A stretch of 64,000 nt of DNA from Methylophilus rhizosphaerae (GCF_900100975.1 NZ_FNFX01000005.1:186001-250000); one strand, 5' to 3'; shown: positions 44,030 to 53,718, counted from the first letter of the stretch. The notes: generated from the sequence alone by a model not told the origin. A program made the numbers and translations.

Positions 44030-45885
44030 TTATGTCCCCTTTCGATTTGCGATACGTCTCTGACAGCGCCTTTTGCAGCACTGGTACTCATGGCGGCATA
44101 GGCACGCAAGGCAGGTGAAACCACACGTTCGCGGCTCAACGGCTTCCAGGCATCATTGCCTTTGGCCTCCATATTGCTGCGGCGATGGGCCATTTCCTCA
44201 TCGCTGATCGCCAGGTGGATAGTACGGTTTGGAATATCGATTTCAATCGTATCGCCTTCCTGCACCAGCCCAATCGCGCCACCTTCTGCCGCTTCCGGTG
44301 AAGCATGGCCGATACTCAAGCCCGACGTACCGCCAGAAAAACGGCCATCGGTCAGCAAGGCACAGGCTTTGCCCAGGCCTTTTGATTTGAGGTAAGAGGT
44401 CGGGTACAGCATTTCCTGCATGCCAGGACCGCCACGCGGACCTTCATACCGGATCACAACCACATCACCCGCCACCACTTCATCCGCCAGGATGCTTGCA
44501 ACGGCAGCATCCTGGCTTTCGTAGACACGTGCCCGGCCAGTAAATTTCAGGATGCTGTCATCCACACCGGCAGTTTTCACAATACAGCCATCCAGCGCGA
44601 TATTGCCGTACAACACGGCCAGGCCACCATCCTGCGAATAGGCATGTGCCTTGTCACGGATACAACCGTTTTCACGGTCGTCATCCAGCGACGGCCACAG
44701 CATGCTCTGGCTGAAAGCAATTGTCGTCGAAATCCCGCCAGGCGCGGCGCGGTAAAACTTCTTCACCTCTTCATCTTGCGTGGTAACGATGTCCCACTTG
44801 GCGAGCGCTTCACCCATGTTCGCGCTATGGATGGTAGGCACATTGGTATGAATCACACCGGCACGATTGAGTTCCGCCAGGATGCCCATCACGCCGCCGG
44901 CGCGGTGTACATCTTCCATGTGATATTTGCTGGTCGCAGGCGCAACTTTGGATACACACGGCACCTGCCGTGAGATACGGTCAATATCTTTCATGGTGAA
45001 ATCAACCCCTGCCTCATGCGCGGCAGCCAGCAGATGCAATACGGTATTGGTAGATCCCCCCATGGCGACATCCAGACTCATGGCATTTTCAAACGCGCGC
45101 ATGGTCGCGATATTGCGTGGCAGTACAGAGTAATCATCCTGTTCGTAATGGCGTTTGGCCAGTTCCACAATCAGGCGGCCTGCCTGCAGGAACAATTGCT
45201 TGCGTGCGGCATGGGTTGCCAATGTGGAACCGTTGCCGGGCAAGCTCAGGCCCAATGCCTCGGTCAGGCAGTTCATGGAGTTGGCGGTAAACATACCGGA
45301 ACAGGAACCACAGGTTGGGCAGGCAGAACGCTCAACCTCCGCCACTTCTGCATCACTGACATGACTGTCCGCCGCTTCAACCATGGCATCGACCAGATCC
45401 AGCTTGCGCACCTCGCCCTGCCAGTTGACCTTACCGGCTTCCATCGGGCCGCCGGATACGAATACAACAGGGATGTTCAGGCGCAACGCAGCCATCAACA
45501 TGCCGGGCGTGATTTTGTCACAGTTGGAAATACACACCAGGGCATCTGCACAGTGCGCATTGACCATGTACTCCACACTGTCCGCAATCAGGTCACGGCT
45601 GGGCAGACTGTACAACATACCGCTGTGGCCCATGGCAATGCCATCATCCACCGCGATGGTATTGAATTCCTTGGCAACACCACCCGCTTTTTCAATTTCA
45701 CGCGCGACTAACTGCCCGAGGTCTTTTAAGTGCACGTGCCCCGGCACAAACTGAGTAAAGGAGTTGGCAATCGCAATAATCGGTTTGGAAAAATCTTCAT
45801 CTTTCATGCCGGTGGCACGCCAAAGCGCACGGGCACCAGCCATGTTACGACCTTGGGTGGTCGTGTGGGAGCGGTATTTAGGCAT
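44026..45885 (-). CDS. ilvD: Dihydroxy-acid dehydratase
   Basis: A 619-residue iron-sulphur enzyme for the third step of branched-chain amino-acid synthesis. Cluster-binding Cys occur in '[11 protein letters not shown]' (about residues 118-128) and '[19 protein letters not shown]' (about 192-210). '[20 protein letters not shown]' (about 520) is the second IlvD/Edd signature. The length equals that of the E. coli enzyme. It is the first gene of a two-gene unit with yeaD. Confidence 0.96.
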   Translation of the reverse strand: MPKYRSHTTTQGRNMAGARALWRATGMKDEDFSKPIIAIANSFTQFVPGHVHLKDLGQLVAREIEKAGGVAKEFNTIAVDDGIAMGHSGMLYSLPSRDLIADSVEYMVNAHCADALVCISNCDKITPGMLMAALRLNIPVVFVSGGPMEAGKVNWQGEVRKLDLVDAMVEAADSHVSDAEVAEVERSACPTCGSCSGMFTANSMNCLTEALGLSLPGNGSTLATHAARKQLFLQAGRLIVELAKRHYEQDDYSVLPRNIATMRAFENAMSLDVAMGGSTNTVLHLLAAAHEAGVDFTMKDIDRISRQVPCVSKVAPATSKYHMEDVHRAGGVMGILAELNRAGVIHTNVPTIHSANMGEALAKWDIVTTQDEEVKKFYRAAPGGISTTIAFSQSMLWPSLDDDRENGCIRDKAHAYSQDGGLAVLYGNIALDGCIVKTAGVDDSILKFTGRARVYESQDAAVASILADEVVAGDVVVIRYEGPRGGPGMQEMLYPTSYLKSKGLGKACALLTDGRFSGGTSGLSIGHASPEAAEGGAIGLVQEGDTIEIDIPNRTIHLAISDEEMAHRRSNMEAKGNDAWKPLSRERVVSPALRAYAAMSTSAAKGAVRDVSQIERGHK

Positions 45886-46053
45886 CTGAAATCTGGGGAG
45901 TTATCGTTAAAGTATTATTTTAACTGAATACGCACGGCCATGCGTGCCTGAAACAGGTTTGTTACATTCGTGAATCGGCATTAAAAATGACATCTGTTAG
46001 TCTATGCCATGCATCAGTATCGAAACCGGAACACTAACTAAGGCGCACAGCGA

Positions 46054-46242
46054 CTAACAACAGCGCTTAACGCCTTGCCACTTCTCATCCTGCCATTGCC
46101 TGAAAAACTCTGCGCGCGACAAAGGTGGCGTATCTGTTTCGCCTGCATGATGCTCGGCATAATGTGCCAGGTAACGTTCATACATATCGTCCCCGGATAA
46201 TTGCCGTACATGCTGCCAGCATTGCCTGAACCAGTTCATCAT
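46054..46242 (-). CDS. ybdD: YbdD/YjiX-family small protein
   Basis: A 62-residue protein with the family pattern 'RQLSGDDMYERYLAHYAEHH' (about residues 14-33) and 'PLSRAEFFRQWQDEKW'. It ends in a Cys pair. It is coupled to cstA by a 4-bp overlap, as in E. coli cstA-ybdD and btsT-yjiX. It probably assists the transporter; the mechanism is unknown. Confidence 0.9.
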   Translation of the reverse strand: MMNWFRQCWQHVRQLSGDDMYERYLAHYAEHHAGETDTPPLSRAEFFRQWQDEKWQGVKRCC

Positions 46243-48305
46243 ACAGCCCCTTTTTCCAGGCGGGTCGCTACATAGCCGGCCTCAGTGAGCGGCAATACCG
46301 GTTTGCCGGACAAATAGCGGCGACTCATATTCAGCATATCCAGTACAACAACCCACAGCACAATCACAAAAAATGCAGTCAGCCAGGCATCCAACTGCTG
46401 GTTGAAAATCAATTGCGGCGCCACCGCCGCCTTTTCAGGCGGCAACACGCCTGCAGCCAGCTTTTGTGACAAATCACTGGCCGCCGCAAAAAACCCGACC
46501 CGCACGTCAGCGCTGAAGATTTTTTCATAAGCGGCAGTGGTGGTAATCAGCAGCAACCACAGCAATGGCAAACCGGTCACCCATGCCTTGCTGGCCTTGC
46601 CCGATTTAATCAGGATACCCGTGCCTATCGACAAGGCAATGGCTGCCAGCATCTGGTTGGAAATACCAAACAGCGGCCACAGGATATTCACACCACCATT
46701 CGGGTCAATCACACCGATGTAAAGGAAATACCCCCAACCTGCCACCACCAGCGCACTGGTGAAAATCACGGACGGCGTATAAGAGGTTTCGCCCAGCTTG
46801 GGATGAAGGTTACCCAGCATATCCTGCAACATGAAGCGGCCTACACGGGTACCGGCATCCAGGGTTGTCAGGATAAAAATGGCTTCAAACATGATAGCAA
46901 AGTGATACCACAGCGCCAGCAGGTGCTCACCGAACACACTGCCTAATATGCTGGCCATACCCACCGCCAGGCTGGGTGCGCCGCCAGTGCGTGCAAACAG
47001 GGTACTTTCGCCCATGACACTCGCCAGATGCTGCATTTGCTCAACCGTGACCTGGTAACCCCAACTGCTAATGGTATTCACCGCATCCAGTGCCTCTTTA
47101 CCCACCACGCCCGCCGGACTGTTAATCGCAAAAAATACGCCGGGCTCCAGAATCGTCGCAGCGATCATGGCCATGATCGCTACAAAGCTTTCCAGCAGCA
47201 TGGCACCGTAGCCAATGGTGCGGATATCACGCTCACTGGTCATCAGCTTGGGCGTGGTGCCGCTAGCGATCAAGGCATGAAAACCGGAAATCGCTCCGCA
47301 GGCAATGGTGATAAACACAAACGGGAACACTTTGCCGCCGAAAATCGGGCCAGTACCATCAATAAACGGGGTAATGGCCGGCATATGGATATCCGGGCGC
47401 AACCACAGAATGGCAATCGCCAGCACCAGCACTGTCCCCAGCTTCATAAAGGTGGACAGGTAATCGCGTGGCGCCAGCAGCAACCACACCGGCAACACTG
47501 CTGCTGCAAAGCCGTAGGCAATCACACCAAACGCCAGCGGCAAACCCTCGTGGTCAAACAATGCGGCCAATACCGGATGATGATCCACCCAGCCACCCAT
47601 CACCACCGATGCCAGCAGCAGAATCACACCCAGCAATGATGCTTCCAGCACCCGCCCGGGACGCAGATGGCGCATATAGACACCTACCAGCATGGCAATC
47701 GGGATCGTCGCCGCCACGGTAGAGGTTCCCCAGGGGCTGTGTTTCATGGCATTCACTACCACCAGGCCAAGAACCGCAATCAGAATAATCATGATGATAA
47801 AAGTCCCGAACAGGGCCGCCATGCCACCTATGGCCCCGATCTCGTCACGTGCCATCTGCCCCAGACTGCGCCCATCGCGCCGCGTGGAGAGGAATAATGT
47901 CACCATATCCTGTACCGCCCCGCCCAATACAGCGCCTATCAATATCCACAAGGTACCCGGCAAATAACCAAACTGTGCCGCCAGTGTGGGTCCCACCAGC
48001 GGGCCGGGGCCGGCAATGGCGGCAAAATGGTGCCCGAAGACCACCCAGCGATTCGTCGGCACATAGTCGCGGCCATTATTCAGGCGCTCGGCAGGCGTTG
48101 CCCGTGTCGCGTCCACGCTCAGGACACTGGCGGCGATCCAGGCTGCATAAAAACGATATGCAATCACATACACACAAATAGCCGCTGCCAGCAACCATAA
48201 CGCGTTGAGCGCTTCTCCCCTCGCCAATGCCACTTGTGCAAAGGCAAATACTCCCAGCAATGTCACGCCGGACCAACCGGCACGCCCCCAAAGACCCTTT
48301 ATCAT
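46239..48305 (-). CDS. cstA: CstA-family transporter (carbon starvation protein / pyruvate transporter)
   Basis: A 688-residue membrane protein with about 16-18 helices. CstA motifs: 'NGRDYVPTNRWVVFGHHFAA' (about residues 73-92), 'AIAGPGPLVGPTLAAQFGYL' and 'CGAISGFHALIASGTTPK' (about 336). Relatives CstA and BtsT of E. coli take up peptides and pyruvate. The gene is followed by ybdD. Upstream (48306-48480) I see an 8-bp inverted repeat, CTGCCCTG/CAGGGCAG (48414-48447), that may belong to its control region. Confidence 0.93.
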   Translation of the reverse strand: MIKGLWGRAGWSGVTLLGVFAFAQVALARGEALNALWLLAAAICVYVIAYRFYAAWIAASVLSVDATRATPAERLNNGRDYVPTNRWVVFGHHFAAIAGPGPLVGPTLAAQFGYLPGTLWILIGAVLGGAVQDMVTLFLSTRRDGRSLGQMARDEIGAIGGMAALFGTFIIMIILIAVLGLVVVNAMKHSPWGTSTVAATIPIAMLVGVYMRHLRPGRVLEASLLGVILLLASVVMGGWVDHHPVLAALFDHEGLPLAFGVIAYGFAAAVLPVWLLLAPRDYLSTFMKLGTVLVLAIAILWLRPDIHMPAITPFIDGTGPIFGGKVFPFVFITIACGAISGFHALIASGTTPKLMTSERDIRTIGYGAMLLESFVAIMAMIAATILEPGVFFAINSPAGVVGKEALDAVNTISSWGYQVTVEQMQHLASVMGESTLFARTGGAPSLAVGMASILGSVFGEHLLALWYHFAIMFEAIFILTTLDAGTRVGRFMLQDMLGNLHPKLGETSYTPSVIFTSALVVAGWGYFLYIGVIDPNGGVNILWPLFGISNQMLAAIALSIGTGILIKSGKASKAWVTGLPLLWLLLITTTAAYEKIFSADVRVGFFAAASDLSQKLAAGVLPPEKAAVAPQLIFNQQLDAWLTAFFVIVLWVVVLDMLNMSRRYLSGKPVLPLTEAGYVATRLEKGAV

Positions 48306-48496
48306 GATTCACTTCTTTCTGCTTTCTAATTATTGGCACTGTAGCAAAAAAGCGGGGCTGAACGCAAAAACACCTCTGGCCATCTGGGGCGCCGGCACTA
48401 CCATGGTGCATCCCTGCCCTGCCGTATCTCCGTTCAATTCAGGGCAGCCTCTTAATTAAACCTTATCAATCATGATGTTAAAACTCAGCTCCTTTG

Positions 48497-48512
48497 TGGC
48501 ATACGAATTGCT
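48497..48512 (+). promoter_or_regulatory. Sigma-54-like promoter upstream of the ANTAR gene
   Basis: TGGCATACGAATTGCT keeps the -24 GG and -12 GC with exactly 10 bases between them, and matches TGGCA and TTGCT of the consensus. The predicted start lies about 30 bp before the ANTAR gene. No activator site was found. Confidence 0.5.
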
Positions 48513-48551
48513 AATTCTGGATAGACAGTTAACCATTTCACCTTTTGTGTA

Positions 48552-48773
48552 ATGAGCGCCATGCCCGAACTCCCAATGACCATGCCATCAGCCAAGCTAA
48601 GCCAGGAAGAGCAGAAACTGGTAGAGCGTGCCAGAAACATTCTGATGCACCAACGCGACTTAACCGAGACGCAGGCATATTCACTGTTATCAGAAATGGC
48701 GGATAAGCGTAAAACCGGTATGGTGGCCATGTCGCGGCAACTTATCAGCCTCACCAGTCACTTGACCGCCTGA
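48552..48773 (+). CDS. Free-standing ANTAR-domain protein
   Basis: A 73-residue protein that is almost entirely an ANTAR RNA-binding domain: 'LVERARNILMHQRDLTETQA' (about residues 25-44) and 'YSLLSEMADKRKTGMVAMSR' (about 45-64) give the three-helix pattern with the conserved Ala, Tyr and Leu positions. ANTAR proteins bind tandem hexaloop hairpins and prevent termination. They are usually fused to a receiver, GAF or NIT domain, absent here. An ATG at 48561 is an alternative start. No partner gene is adjacent, so its target is elsewhere. Confidence 0.75.
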   Translation: MSAMPELPMTMPSAKLSQEEQKLVERARNILMHQRDLTETQAYSLLSEMADKRKTGMVAMSRQLISLTSHLTA

Positions 48774-48812
48774 AAGTTTGCCGGAAAAGAACGAGACTTC
48801 CCGGGAAACCCC

Positions 48813-48840
48813 TTGCAAGAAAAAAACGCTTCTGTATAAT
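48813..48840 (+). promoter_or_regulatory. Promoter of tRNA-Val
   Basis: TTGCAA (48813-48818), 16-bp spacer with an A-tract, TATAAT (48835-48840), then a GC-rich discriminator GCGCGC, the usual feature of stringently controlled stable-RNA promoters. The tRNA begins 22 bp later. Confidence 0.88.
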
Positions 48841-48861
48841 GCGCGCTTCGTTACAAGGCAC

Positions 48862-48937
48862 GGGTGCTTAGCTCAGTTGGTAGAGCGTCGCCCTTACAAG
48901 GCGAATGTCAGCGGTTCGACCCCGTTAGCACCCACCA
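48862..48937 (+). tRNA. tRNA-Val (anticodon UAC)
   Basis: A complete 76-nt tRNA with encoded CCA. Acceptor arms GGGTGCT (48862-48868) and AGCACCC (48927-48933). Anticodon stem TCGCC/GGCGA around loop CTTACAA, anticodon TAC at 48895-48897. T-loop TTCGACC at 48915-48921. Confidence 0.97.
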
Positions 48938-48955
48938 CTCCTCCCTGCCTGATTA

Positions 48956-49630
48956 TCAAATCAATCCCTGCTCGCTGAATGAAAATGTGTCTTGGCCGGC
49001 CACAATGATGTGATCCAGCACCTTTACATCAACCAGGTTCAATGATTCCTTTAATGTTTGCGTGAGCTGCTCGTCTGCCCGGCTCGGCGCTACGGCTCCT
49101 CCCGGATGGTTATGGCTCAGGATCACAGCTGCCGCATTCAGCGCCAGCGCACGTTTCACCACCTCCCGCGGATAAACACTGGTTTGCATCAGACTACCTT
49201 CAAACAATTTCTCGTAGGCGATCAAGCGATTTTGTGCGTCCAGGAACATAATCCCGAAAACCTCTTTCGGCAAATGCGACAATTGCAGTTTTAAATAAGC
49301 TTTCACCTGCGCGGGAGAATTGAAATTGTCTTCCAGGCGCAACGTTTCACCCAGCGCCCGCTTGCTCATTTCCAGCACCGCCTGCAGTTGAGAATATTTA
49401 CTGATGCCCATGCCATGCACTTGCTGCATATCCGCAATACTGGCGGAAAAAATCCCGTTCAGGCTCTGGAAATGCCGTAACAAATCACGCGCCAGATCCA
49501 CGGCTGTTTTACCCGTCACGCCCACCCGTAAAAAGATGGCCAACAATTCTGCATCCGAAAGCGCTACCGCGCCTGCCCGCAACAGTTTTTCGCGCGGACG
49601 TTCCCGTTCCGGCCAGTCAGTGATTGCCAT
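48956..49630 (-). CDS. radC: RadC-family JAB-domain protein
   Basis: A 224-residue protein with an N-terminal helix-hairpin-helix-like part ('[20 protein letters not shown]', about residues 65-84) and a C-terminal MPN/JAB domain whose metal motif is '[17 protein letters not shown]' (about 170-186, H-x-H-x7-D pattern). Despite its name a direct DNA-repair role is doubtful. It is divergent from coaBC, as in many proteobacteria. GGAG lies 5 bp before the ATG. Confidence 0.95.
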   Translation of the reverse strand: MAITDWPERERPREKLLRAGAVALSDAELLAIFLRVGVTGKTAVDLARDLLRHFQSLNGIFSASIADMQQVHGMGISKYSQLQAVLEMSKRALGETLRLEDNFNSPAQVKAYLKLQLSHLPKEVFGIMFLDAQNRLIAYEKLFEGSLMQTSVYPREVVKRALALNAAAVILSHNHPGGAVAPSRADEQLTQTLKESLNLVDVKVLDHIIVAGQDTFSFSEQGLI

Positions 49631-49764
49631 ACCATCTCCTTATTCAATGAGTTAACCTGTCATACCCGCGCAAAGGTAATACGCAAAAATTATCATATAT
49701 TAACACTATTAAAGAAACAGCAGCCAATCGGCCACTGTCCCGGCTTTACAGTTAAAATATCTGC

Positions 49765-50973
49765 ATGAATAGCACGCACTTATCCTCTCGCCATTTGCTT
49801 GTCGGCGTTACCGGCGGCATCGCTGCCTATAAAACGGCCGAGTTGATCCGCCTGCTCATCAAACAAGGCTATACCGTACAAGTGGTGATGACAGAGGCCG
49901 CCACGCACTTCATCACGCCAATAACATTACAGGCGCTGTCAGGCAACCCGGTCTTTATTGATGGCTGGGATCAGCGCATTGCCAATGCCATGCCGCATAT
50001 AGAACTCAGCCGCCAGGCAGATGCGATTCTGGTGGCACCTGCCAGCGCTGACTTTATCGCTAAACTGGCGCATGGTTTTGCCAACGATCTCCTCTCTACC
50101 TTATGTCTCGCACGTGAGTGCCCACTTCTGGTAGCACCAGCCATGAACCGGCAAATGTGGGAAAATCCGGCCACTCAACGCAATCTTGCGCAGCTACGCA
50201 CAGATCAAGTGATCTTGCTGGGCCCCGATAGCGGCGAACAGGCGTGCGGTGAAGTGGGGCAAGGCAGGATGCTGGAACCGGCAACTCTTCTGGAAGGCGT
50301 GCAAGCGCACTTCACTCCCAAGCTGCTTGTAGGCAAAAAAATACTGATTACTGCAGGCGCCACCATGGAAATGCTCGACCCAGTACGTGGCATCACCAAT
50401 CTGAGCAGTGGGAAAATGGGCTTTGCACTCGCGAAAGTGGCCATGCACATGGGGGCAGAAGTGACTTTGGTGTATGGCCACACAACTGCCGCTCAACCTC
50501 TTGTGACACACGCGTTCCACGCAAGCGCTGCGAGTGAGATGCATGCAACGGTCATGCACCATATCGCAGACCAGGATATTTTTATTGGCGTTGCGGCGGT
50601 GGCAGACTACAGTCCAGTGCTGACTGCCGAGCAGAAAATCAAGAAAAGTGAAGAAACCCTCACCATTCAACTCAAAAGAAATAGGGATATTTTGGCAGAG
50701 GTGGCCGCTTTGCCTGACCCGCCCTATTGTGTGGGATTTGCAGCCGAAACAGAACAGGTCCTGGAGCATGCCAGGCACAAACGACTAGCAAAAAGAATTC
50801 CAGTGATTATTGCTAACAAGGCCAACACCGCCTTAGGCAGCGACAACAACAGCGTCACCATTATTGATGAAACAGGTGAGTACCCACTCTCCTCAGCGGA
50901 CAAAACCAGTATTGCATCAAAAATCTTGACCCATCTCTACCAACACTTAAGCTCATTTAACAATAACAAGTAA
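49765..50973 (+). CDS. coaBC: Phosphopantothenoylcysteine decarboxylase / phosphopantothenate-cysteine ligase
   Basis: A 402-residue bifunctional enzyme of coenzyme A synthesis. The N-terminal CoaC flavodomain (about 1-185) has 'GVTGGIAAYKTAELIRLL', 'APAMNRQMWENPATQRN' and the active Cys in 'QACGEVGQGRM' (about residues 157-167). The CoaB domain has 'ITAGATMEMLDPVRGITNLS' and 'KIKK', with the substrate loop reading 'KRNRDIL' where the E. coli enzyme has KNPDIV. The first motif deviates from the usual 'TAGPTREP' too, so the ligase half is somewhat divergent though apparently intact. Confidence 0.94.
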   Translation: MNSTHLSSRHLLVGVTGGIAAYKTAELIRLLIKQGYTVQVVMTEAATHFITPITLQALSGNPVFIDGWDQRIANAMPHIELSRQADAILVAPASADFIAKLAHGFANDLLSTLCLARECPLLVAPAMNRQMWENPATQRNLAQLRTDQVILLGPDSGEQACGEVGQGRMLEPATLLEGVQAHFTPKLLVGKKILITAGATMEMLDPVRGITNLSSGKMGFALAKVAMHMGAEVTLVYGHTTAAQPLVTHAFHASAASEMHATVMHHIADQDIFIGVAAVADYSPVLTAEQKIKKSEETLTIQLKRNRDILAEVAALPDPPYCVGFAAETEQVLEHARHKRLAKRIPVIIANKANTALGSDNNSVTIIDETGEYPLSSADKTSIASKILTHLYQHLSSFNNNK

Positions 50974-50978
50974 TTAGC

Positions 50979-51000
50979 CAGTATTTTCATGAAAATACTG
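50979..51000. repeat. Perfect 22-bp palindrome between coaBC and the TonB receptor
   Basis: CAGTATTTTCA joined to its reverse complement TGAAAATACTG, starting 6 bp after the coaBC stop. The outer flanks AGCCA (50976-50980) and TGGCT (51003-51007) allow an extended stem with a bulge. There is no U-tract. It could end coaBC transcripts or bind a regulator of the receptor gene. Confidence 0.8.
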
Positions 51001-51066
51001 AGTGGCTCTACCTTACAAACAACTTACAATCGCCGCATTTCACTTTAAGTTAGTAATAAATATTAT

Positions 51067-53145
51067 ATGCACGCTTTTGTATTCCGTCTGACGCCAATAT
51101 GTTTGGCAATTTCATCTGCTTTTGCTGGTTTCTCTGTGGCTGAGGCCGAAGAAGAAAGAAGCCTCACACTTTCACCTGTGGTAGTGACCGCTACTCGCCA
51201 GGCGCAAAACAGTTTTGACCTGCCCATTGCCATTGATGTGGTTGAGCAAAAAGATATTCAAGATGGTCAGTTGCAAATGAATCTGTCTGAAAGTTTGATT
51301 CGTGTGCCTGGCCTGACCGCACAAAGCCGAACACAACAGGCACAAGATCCTCAAATTTCCAGTCGCGGCTTCGGCTCCCGATCATCTTTTGGTGTGCGTG
51401 GGATTCGCGTATATGTGGACGGTATCCCACTCACAATGCCTGACGGTCAAGGCCAACCCGGGGTGGTTGATTTATCAGCCATAAAAAGTATAGAAGTCAT
51501 GCGCGGCCCATTCTCATCACTTTATGGCAACTCGTCAGGCGGCGTGATTCAGATGTTCACTGAAGATGCACCGGCCACACCGGTAATTGGCGCAACCACA
51601 ATGTTTGGTAGCTACAACACCAAGCGTGAAATTCTGGAAGCTGCGGGTCAACTGGAAGGCTTGGAATACTCGCTCAATGTGTCCAACTTTGACTCAGATG
51701 GTTATCGCGACCATAGTAAAAGTAACAAGCAAATGGCTACTGCCAAATTTAAATTCAACCTGACAGACGATACAAAAATAACCACCCTGGTTAACTGGTT
51801 TGATCAGTATGCCCAGGACCCAGGTGGCCTAACCAAAGCCGATGTTGCAAATGACAGGAAAGGGGTTGTCTCTGCTACGCTTAATGCGAACACGCGGGTT
51901 TCGCGCAACCATACACAAGTAGGCTTTAACTTAGAGCATATTATTAATGCAAATAATTCAATCAACCTGATTACCTATGTTGGCACACGTGAAAACAATC
52001 AGATTCTTGCCACGAACGCCACTGGAACCAACGCCCGTTCAAGTCAAATTTCCAGGGAGTTTTATGGCTCGGATTTACGCTGGGATAACAAAGGTGAAAT
52101 AGCAGGCAAACAATACAACATTAGTTTAGGCATGAACTATGGCAAATCCACTGATGCCAGAAGAGATACGAATATCCAAGGCACCGGATTAGGTCCGAAC
52201 CGCATCGAAGACAATATCGTTGATAATTTTGATCAATACATTCAGGGAAAACTTTCCTTAACTGATAATGTTGATATCCACGCAGGTGCTCGTCATACAA
52301 AAGTCACGCTAAAAGTAGATGACTCCCTCACTCCACCAGACAACAGCGGTTCTGTGGACTACCAAAAAACCACTCCCGTTTTTGGTGCCACCTGGAAAGT
52401 CACACCAACTTTTAACTTGTATGCCAATTATGGTAAAGGGTTTGAAACGCCAACTTTTATTGAAGCGGCTTACAACAGCACAGCCCCTTCCGCGACACCC
52501 AACCTGAGCTTAAAACCGAGTGAAAGCAATAATTTTGAAGTAGGCGCAAAGGCATACATTAGTGATGCATCATTACTGACCTTAAGTGCTTTTAGGATTA
52601 CTACGCAAGATGAGCTTGTTGTTTCGGCAAACAGTAATGGCCGCTCAGTATATGCCAATGCAAACAACACCAGACGATATGGCACCGAGATCTCTCTAGA
52701 CACGAGATATGACAATAACATCACCACTTATTTTGCGTATTCATTCCTCGATGCGAAATATAGTTCATCTTATGTAGGCAATAACGGTCTCATTCAGTCA
52801 GGCAACTACATCCCTGGCACATATCGCAACCAGCTATATGGTGAAGTGGCCTGGAAATATCAACCGCTGGGCTTCTACACGGCCTTGGAAGGGAGATATA
52901 ACAGCAAAGTATATGTGGACGATATTAACTCTCAAAACGCTTCCTCCTATACTATCTTTAATGCCCGCGTTGGATTTGAACAGAATCTGGCTCACTGGCG
53001 CTTTAAGGAATATATTCGATTAGACAATATATTCGATCGTGAATATATAGGAGCTGTACGCGTAAATGATACAAACCTACGCTTCTACGAACCAGCCACC
53101 GGGCGCAATTATCTGGTTGGTATCAGTGGGCAATACCAGTTCTAA
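51067..53145 (+). CDS. TonB-dependent outer-membrane receptor resembling YncD/PqqU
   Basis: A 692-residue receptor with a signal peptide (to about residue 28), a TonB box-like segment 'TLSPVVVTATRQ' (about 34-45), a plug domain (about 50-165) with 'SSRGFGSRSSFGVRGIRVYV' and 'DGIPLTMPDGQGQPG', and a 22-strand barrel ending in 'YEPATGRNYLVGISGQYQF' with terminal Phe. Plug and end motifs closely match my recollection of E. coli YncD, since shown to take up pyrroloquinoline quinone (PQQ). The gene looks more AT-rich than its neighbours and breaks the coaBC-dut pair. A siderophore or other metallophore receptor is the main alternative. Confidence 0.8.
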   Translation: MHAFVFRLTPICLAISSAFAGFSVAEAEEERSLTLSPVVVTATRQAQNSFDLPIAIDVVEQKDIQDGQLQMNLSESLIRVPGLTAQSRTQQAQDPQISSRGFGSRSSFGVRGIRVYVDGIPLTMPDGQGQPGVVDLSAIKSIEVMRGPFSSLYGNSSGGVIQMFTEDAPATPVIGATTMFGSYNTKREILEAAGQLEGLEYSLNVSNFDSDGYRDHSKSNKQMATAKFKFNLTDDTKITTLVNWFDQYAQDPGGLTKADVANDRKGVVSATLNANTRVSRNHTQVGFNLEHIINANNSINLITYVGTRENNQILATNATGTNARSSQISREFYGSDLRWDNKGEIAGKQYNISLGMNYGKSTDARRDTNIQGTGLGPNRIEDNIVDNFDQYIQGKLSLTDNVDIHAGARHTKVTLKVDDSLTPPDNSGSVDYQKTTPVFGATWKVTPTFNLYANYGKGFETPTFIEAAYNSTAPSATPNLSLKPSESNNFEVGAKAYISDASLLTLSAFRITTQDELVVSANSNGRSVYANANNTRRYGTEISLDTRYDNNITTYFAYSFLDAKYSSSYVGNNGLIQSGNYIPGTYRNQLYGEVAWKYQPLGFYTALEGRYNSKVYVDDINSQNASSYTIFNARVGFEQNLAHWRFKEYIRLDNIFDREYIGAVRVNDTNLRFYEPATGRNYLVGISGQYQF

Positions 53146-53160
53146 ACAACGTTTATTTAC

Positions 53161-53190
53161 AAAGCCAGCAAATGCTGGCTTTTTTATTTT
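53161..53190 (+). terminator. Terminator after the TonB receptor
   Basis: AAAGCCAGCA (53161-53170), loop AA, TGCTGGCTTT (53173-53182), then T-rich DNA. The same AGCCAGCA/TGCTGGCT core recurs in the terminator at 57401. Confidence 0.93.
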
Positions 53191-53265
53191 CAGGTCGATA
53201 ACTACGTCTAGTGATTTTCACCCTTATTTAGTGTTTAATAACGCAATATTTTTGGAGCAAGTTGT

Positions 53266-53718
53266 ATGTCCATTACTGTAGACCTCAAGATTCTTGACCC
53301 TCGCCTACATCACCTGATGCCTTCATATGCAACACAAGGGTCGGCTGGGCTGGATTTACGCGCCTGTATCGAGCATACACAGACCATACAGCCAGGTGAG
53401 ACCGTGATGATTCCTACCGGCATGGCGATTCATATCGACAATGCCTATTATGCTGCGCTGATCCTGCCGCGTTCCGGACTGGGTCATAAGCATGGCATTG
53501 TACTGGGCAACCTGGTCGGGCTGATTGATTCGGACTATCAGGGGCAATTGCTGGTTTCTTGCTGGAACCGCAGCAAAGAGCCATTTATCCTGAATCCGAT
53601 GGAGCGCATTGCGCAGATGGTGATTGTGCCAGTAGTACAGGCAGATTTTCACCTGGTGGACGAATTCACAGTCAGTGAACGCGGTGAGGGCGGTTTCGGC
53701 AGTACGGGAAAACATTAA
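53266..53718 (+). CDS. dut: dUTPase (dUTP nucleotidohydrolase)
   Basis: A 150-residue trimeric dUTPase that removes dUTP and supplies dUMP for thymidylate synthesis. All five motifs are present: 'GSAGLDLRA' (motif 1, about 25-33), '[10 protein letters not shown]' (2), '[11 protein letters not shown]' (3), 'ERIAQMVI' (4) and the P-loop-like tail '[10 protein letters not shown]' (5). GGAG lies about 9 bp before the ATG. In many relatives dut directly follows coaBC; here the receptor gene lies between them. Confidence 0.96.
   Translation: MSITVDLKILDPRLHHLMPSYATQGSAGLDLRACIEHTQTIQPGETVMIPTGMAIHIDNAYYAALILPRSGLGHKHGIVLGNLVGLIDSDYQGQLLVSCWNRSKEPFILNPMERIAQMVIVPVVQADFHLVDEFTVSERGEGGFGSTGKH

Noticed and set aside
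49765-50973. coaBC as a pseudogene because of unusual CoaB motifs
   Set aside because: The frame is intact, and the active Cys of CoaC and the Lys motif of CoaB are present; only some substrate-loop residues differ.
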